Assembly (NCBI GenBank): GCA_963575745.1
Contig: CAUYUJ010000681.1
Span: 153,584-201,083 of the forward strand
DNA: 47,500 nt
Direction: 5' to 3'
From: Prorocentrum cordatum
Taxonomy: Eukaryota > Sar > Dinophyceae > Prorocentrales > Prorocentraceae
This document shows, piece by piece, positions 43,385 to 47,500 of this stretch. The position numbers were made by a program, and so were the translations under genes. The notes beneath the pieces were generated by a model. The model worked only from the letters and a program-made list of their open reading frames with translations, had not been told where the DNA came from and did not search any database. Within the stretch, counting starts at the first letter, position 1; every line of letters starts with the position of its first letter.

Positions 43385-44398
43385 TCACTCCACGGCCGTG
43401 TCCTTCCCTTTAAACAAATCGTCCAACGCCTTCTGACGAGAGGCTGGTTTCAGCACGGGTGTCACCATGTTGTGCGGGTACTTGTGCGTTGTGCCTTTGG
43501 CGGGGCCCTCAAGGAGTTCAACCACGTAGTCTCTGGCATTTGCCTTGAGAACTTTGCCCTTCTTGCCATCGAACTCGGCCTTCAGCGCAGCAAGTTTGCA
43601 CGCCGCGTAGCCCCGCAGAGGGCTCCCAGATGGTGGGCGCCCCTGCCCCATGTTCAGATTCCAGTTGCTGCGCGCTTGCGTCTTCCTGTGAAATGCCCCC
43701 CTTGCTCCCCTGATCGTTTGCTCCTCCAATTTCCTCCACCCCCCGTCTTGCCTCGCCCATGTTTCGCGCGTCACCCCCCCCTCCTCCCATCACGTTCCGC
43801 GGGGGAGGGAGGGCGCCGCCCTCGGGAGCTAGATTCTCAGAGATTCCTGAGTCACCAGCGCCCGCCGTCGGTGCACATGGGGCATGGGTCCCATGTCTGT
43901 CGTTGTATACCCCAGGCGTCGGGCATCTGCCGAAGCCCTTCGCATTGTGAGATAAGGGGCCCAGGGCGCAACAACCAGGAACCAGAAGAGAAGTTCGGAG
44001 ATCAATGGGGCGGCGAATCAATGGCCGAGCCTTCTGGCTTGCCGTGTACCTCGTCTCCGATTGCGAACCGCGTCAAGGCCGCGCCCTTGCCATCCTCCGC
44101 CCCGTTGCCCTCGCTCGCGCTGGCTCCCTTCTTGCCCCCGCCCGTGTCTGAGCCGGTGTTCGCCGCTTTGGGGTCCTTCTCTCCCGCCGGGGGCTCGGAG
44201 GCCTTGCGCTTCTCCTGCGGGGCCAACTGTGGCTGTTTAGAGCGGGCCGACTTCTAGCGGGCCCAACCCTGGACGCGCGGCAAACGACCTGGGCGCCCTG
44301 ATTCGGGCCACGCGGGAACCGCCATCTAGGGTTAAGCCCATGGTTGATCGGGACATGCCAGGGTCCTCGGCCCGCTTCTTCAGGCGTTCCTGCTCCGC
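43385..44398 (-). CDS. Lys-rich protein with KOW-like C-terminal domain (three-exon fragment)
   Basis: Exon 3 (43642-43385) ends at a TAG and encodes ACKLAALKAEFDGKKGKVLK and ARDYVVELLEGPAKGTTHKY, the G-x-V plus beta-strand pattern of KOW/SH3-like nucleic-acid or protein-binding modules. Exon 2 (about 44253-44050) encodes a Lys/Gly/Ala-rich region ending RFAIGDE. Its donor GAG|GTACAC and the acceptor GGGGCAG|GGG at 43643 keep phase 0. A probable exon 1 (44398 to about 44312, after acceptor CCGTCCAG) encodes AEQERLKKRAEDPGMSRSTM; the 58-bp intron this implies is tentative. No ATG start is visible, so the gene continues upstream, perhaps into the gene at 45.8-47.5 kb. The codon TTG at 44226 is internal. 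Confidence 0.65.
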
Positions 44399-44519
44399 CT
44401 GGACGGCAGCGCATGGGGGCCCGGCGGCCAGGCGTCTCAAGCGCGGCACAGGTCGAGGCAACCCGTGGCATTTGTGACGCCTGACCCCTGGGCCTCCGAG
44501 AAGCACCTCTGGATGGCGA

Positions 44520-45005
44520 TCTGATTTTTACGGCCCCTGGCCACGACAGAATCTGGTTTCCGAGGGAATCGCCGCTACGACAGAATTTGGCCATCGTGAC
44601 ACACAAATCAAGGTTACGACGATCCGGCCGCATTTCCGAAGGAAGCTGCGTTACGACGGAATCTGGTTATTGTGACCGACAAATCAAGGTTGCGACGATC
44701 CGGCCGCATTTCCGAAGGAAGCGCCGTTACGACAGAATCTGGCTATTGTGACACACGAATCAAGGTTGCGACGATCCGGCCGCATTTCCGAGGGAAGCGC
44801 CGTTACGGCACAATCTGGCTACTGCGACACACAAAACAAGGTTTCTTCGATCCGGCCGCACTTCCAAAGGGATCGCCGTTACGACAGAATCTGGTTATGG
44901 CGGCCCACAAATCAAGGTTGCGACGATTCGGCCACATTCCCGAGGGAAGCACCGTTACGGCAGAATCCGTTTATTCTGGCCGTCAAATCAAGGTTGCGAT
45001 GATTT
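44520..45005 (+). repeat. 76-bp minisatellite, six units
   Basis: Units start at TTACGACAGAATCTGG near 44575, 44651, 44727, 44804, 44879 and 44955. They carry AATCAAGGTTGCGACGATCC and GGCCGCATTTCCGAGGGAAG. It lies in the presumed intergenic or intronic space of the minus-strand genes. Confidence 0.92.
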
Positions 45006-45039
45006 CCAAATCGAACACCCCGAATTCCCGAATTTCCGT

Positions 45040-45155
45040 GGCCCCAAGATAATTTCGGCCACGTTCGCAGGACAGCCTCCTGGCCGCCAATGCGTCAACA
45101 CAATGCGATGCAACATAATCTCGGCCACGTTCGCAGGACAGCCTCCTGGCCACTC
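45040..45155 (+). repeat. Direct repeat pair, about 64 bp apart
   Basis: The block ATAATTTCGGCCACGTTCGC followed by AGGACAGCCTCCTGGCC occurs at about 45048-45085 and, with one change, at about 45114-45150. Confidence 0.9.
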
Positions 45156-45165
45156 ATAGCGAGGG

Positions 45166-45725
45166 CCCCCCCCTCCTCCTCCTCCTCCTCCTCCTCCTCC
45201 TCCTCCTCCTCCTCCTCCTCCTCCTCCTCCTCCTCCCTCCCTCCCTCCCTCCCTCCCTCCCTCCCCCCTCCCTCCCTCCCTCCCCCCCTCCCTCCCTCCC
45301 CCTCCCTCCCTCCCTCCCTCCCTCCCTCCCTCCCTCCCCCCCTCCCTCCCCTCCCTCCCTCCCTCCCTCCCTCCCTCCCTCCCTCCCTCCCTCCCTCCCT
45401 CCTCCCTCCTCCCTCCCTCCCTCCCTCCCTCCCTCCTCCCCTCCCTCCCTCCTCCTCCTCCTCCTCCTCCTCCTCCTCCTCCTCCTCCTCCTCCTCCTCC
45501 TCCTCCTCCTCCTCCTCCCCCTCCTCCTCCTCCTCCTCCTCCTCCTCCTCCTCCTCCTCCTCCTCCTCCTCCTCCTCCTCCTCCTCCTCCTCCTCTCCTC
45601 CTCCTCCTCCTCCTCCTCCTCCTCCTCCTCCTCCTCCTCCTCCCTCCTCCTCCTCCTCCTCCTCCTCCTCCTCCTCCTCCTCCTCTCCTCCTCTTCCTCC
45701 TCCTCCCCCTCCCACCGCCCCCCGC
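45166..45725 (+). repeat. Polypyrimidine (CCT)n/(CCCT)n tract of about 550 bp
   Basis: Long CCT runs flank a CCCT-rich middle (about 45237-45445). Every frame is open and yields poly-Gly, poly-Glu, poly-Arg, poly-Ser or poly-Pro. The strand asymmetry is extreme and could form H-DNA or impede replication. It sits just downstream of a good splice donor at 45800, so it is probably intronic. Confidence 0.97.
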
Positions 45726-45800
45726 CCGCCTCCTCATCCTCCTCCTCCGCCTCCTTTTCCTTGTCCTCCTCGGGTAGGTTGTGGTTGGCCCCTGTCTCAC

Positions 45801-47500
45801 CCCCCCCTTGCGCCAGCGTTGCCTTCAAGGCCTTGAGTGTCAGAGCGGGGGCCTTGTCGACATCGGCCTTCTTCCAGAGACCGCCGACGATGCCCCCCAC
45901 CGCGAGCGCAGTCTCGTCGTCCATGTCTTCTGTCGGGACAGAGTCGCTGACCTCCAGCGCCTTCTCCACGCCCCCAGTCTTGCACCTTCTCACGAAGGAG
46001 AAACGGGCGCCCTGGGCCCCACAGGAACCCAGACCCGAAAGGGCCCATGAATGTCCTGGCCCGCACGGGCTTCTGAAGGGGCACCCTGGCACCTGAGAGG
46101 CCCCATGGGCCCAAAAAGGCCCGGGGCCCAAGAGGGTCTATCTCGAAGCCCTCGTGGGCTCTCTTCGACTCAGGAAGGGCGCGTGTACGTTTGCGCGAAA
46201 ATCGTATCCCGCAACTTCTGCGCGGACACTGCCTCCCTCAGCTTGGCCATCACGTCGCACAACTTGTCGTAGACAGGGTTCCACGGAGCCACCTCCGCAA
46301 TTTCGGCCCTCTCCCCATCGTTGAACTCCGACACGATCGTTTTGAACGTATCCAAACTCATATCTCCCGACTCGTACAGCGGACGGAGTTTTAACAGCCT
46401 TGATTCTGGCACCCACTCGGACAGCAAGCTCCAACCACGGCCATCCTTGAGGCCGCAAATGTGTTGCACCTTCGCTTTCTGACTCAACACGTCGCTCAGA
46501 ATGGCCATTCCGAATTCCAAGTCCTCATTGTCCTCTGCGCTCAAACCGTCCAAGACTTTTTGGTTGCCTGCGCTCATATGTACCAATTTGCCGTGTCTGG
46601 TTTGGTCCTTTTCCGACGCATCACATTTCACCTTCTTCAACTGAGCCCTGAACCTCTTGAACTCGAATTGCTGGAACACGACGGAATCCTCGAAATCCAA
46701 CTGGCCGCCGAGCGACAATGTAGACAAGTCCACCTTGGCATCGGAAAGAACGTCGATCCCCGCCAAAGCTATGAGGCAATGTCCTGTCTTTGGCATGATA
46801 CCAGAATACTTCTCCTCGACCTTTTTCAAATGAACTGCCATGAAGGGGACGAACTCCAAACTCTCGTGTTTCACGAGGGCTTTCACCGTGAACTTCATGA
46901 ACCCCGCGGCAATATCCAACTCACGACTGTGCGTCTCTTTCTCCCAATTCGCCGCCACGGCGTGATCCGCGAAGCGGCCGAGCCAATGCTCCACCGTCGA
47001 CTTAATGTTCTTGTTTGTGGAATGCCACACCTTCCTTTCCGCGGCCGCCGTCAGACGGCCAAGCATGTCCTCCAAAGTTGTTTCCAAGTCTGGCTCCTCG
47101 CTGTCCTTTTTGGTCAACACTGTTTTTTTCTTAGTGGTCCCTGAAGCGCTACTCGGCGCCTGCTGCGAAGGAGCCTGCTCCACCGGCGGAGGGGGAGGCA
47201 GCGCCTTGGGCACCGCCGCGACGCCCAGCGCGGGAAGGCCACTGGATGCCAACGCGCTCGTGCCCCAAGTCTGTCTCATGGCGAGCTCAATCTCGCCTGT
47301 GTCCCATGGTAGAAGGTCGAGGCTCACCTTCTTGTCGAGGATAGTCATGCCAGCAGGGTCAAACCCTGGCGGCAAGCTGAACTTGTTAGGGTCTTTGATG
47401 GCTTGCTCGGGAAGACCCGGTGGCACTGATGCTGTCGGGCAGACCCAGTAGACCTGCCTCACCGTCGCCACCGCCTCGATCTTCACCTCGCCAGGAACGG
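45801..47500 (-). CDS. Unrecognised protein, two exons, runs off the right end of the window
   Basis: Exon A (47500-46189) encodes about 437 residues without a stop. It begins inside the gene at the window edge: the frame is open to 47500 and no ATG is required. It has a Pro/Gln/Ser linker (PPPPPVEQAPSQQAPSSASG), a basic KKKTVLTKK patch and a long mixed helical region (ENMLGRL-like, then KVWHSTNKNIKSTVEHWLGR). It ends LRDTIFAQT. A 200-bp GT-AG intron leads to exon B (45988-45801), CKTGGVEKALEVSDSVPTED then LAVGGIVGGLWKKADVDKAP. Exon B ends at a strong donor, GTGAGA. Phases agree. No family is recognised; there are no membrane segments. The protein is probably intracellular. Confidence 0.82.
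45989..46188 (-). other. Intron of the 3'-end gene (200 bp)
   Basis: Starts GTACACGCGC and ends CCTTCGTGAG on the minus strand. Joining the exons turns CAA-AC plus A into Gln-Thr and continues in the frame that stays open through exon B. Read without splicing, exon A would stop 15 bases into the intron. Confidence 0.8.

Noticed and set aside
44988-46131. Gly-, Glu- and Arg-rich open frames of 200-325 codons through the polypyrimidine tract
   Set aside because: The tract has no stops in any frame. Only the portion at 45988-45801 shows real coding texture, and it ends at a strong splice donor before the tract.

Overview
The window looks like nuclear DNA of a protist with a large, GC-rich, repeat-laden genome, most probably a dinoflagellate (a Prorocentrum-like genome would fit). 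The grounds are a Ty1/copia-type retroelement whose gag carries CCCH zinc fingers, a secreted protein with the vWD-like GDPH domain that is common in dinoflagellates, GT-AG introns, and long tracts of microsatellite, minisatellite and foldback DNA between few genes. This assignment is inference from protein style. No rRNA, organelle or spliced-leader sequence was found to settle it.

Layout. 1-1.36 kb is repeat-derived GC-rich DNA. 1.36-6.15 kb is a decayed, 3'-truncated copia-like element on the minus strand. 6.2-14.9 kb is a mosaic of dispersed repeats, microsatellites and hairpins, including a four-armed palindrome at 10.56-10.73 kb. 14.9-19.35 kb is a large inverted duplication whose two arms carry homologous tandem arrays: a homogenised 77-bp array and a diverged array of about 90 bp. 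19.35-23.9 kb is foldback-rich. 23.4-27.8 kb is minisatellites and (GAT)n. 28.1-29.9 kb holds two exons of a secreted Cys-rich vWD-like protein (minus). 30-34.8 kb is mirrored GGCCTCTTGGG-type repeats around CAT, CGT, ATT and TA arrays. 34.86-36.19 kb is an intact single-exon gene for a secreted Ala-rich helical protein with a C-terminal Cys-rich EF-hand region (minus). 36.2-42.2 kb has no convincing gene. 42.24-43.02 kb is a duplicated acidic coding-like repeat (plus). 43.39-44.40 kb holds three exons of a gene with a KOW-like C-terminus (minus). 44.5-45.8 kb is a 76-bp minisatellite and a polypyrimidine tract of about 550 bp. 45.80-47.50 kb holds two exons of an unrecognised gene running off the window (minus).

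All well-supported genes and the retroelement are on the minus strand, as expected of a unidirectional dinoflagellate gene block. The genes show no shared pathway. Most long open frames in this window come from GC-rich or tandem-repeat DNA without stop codons and were not called as genes.
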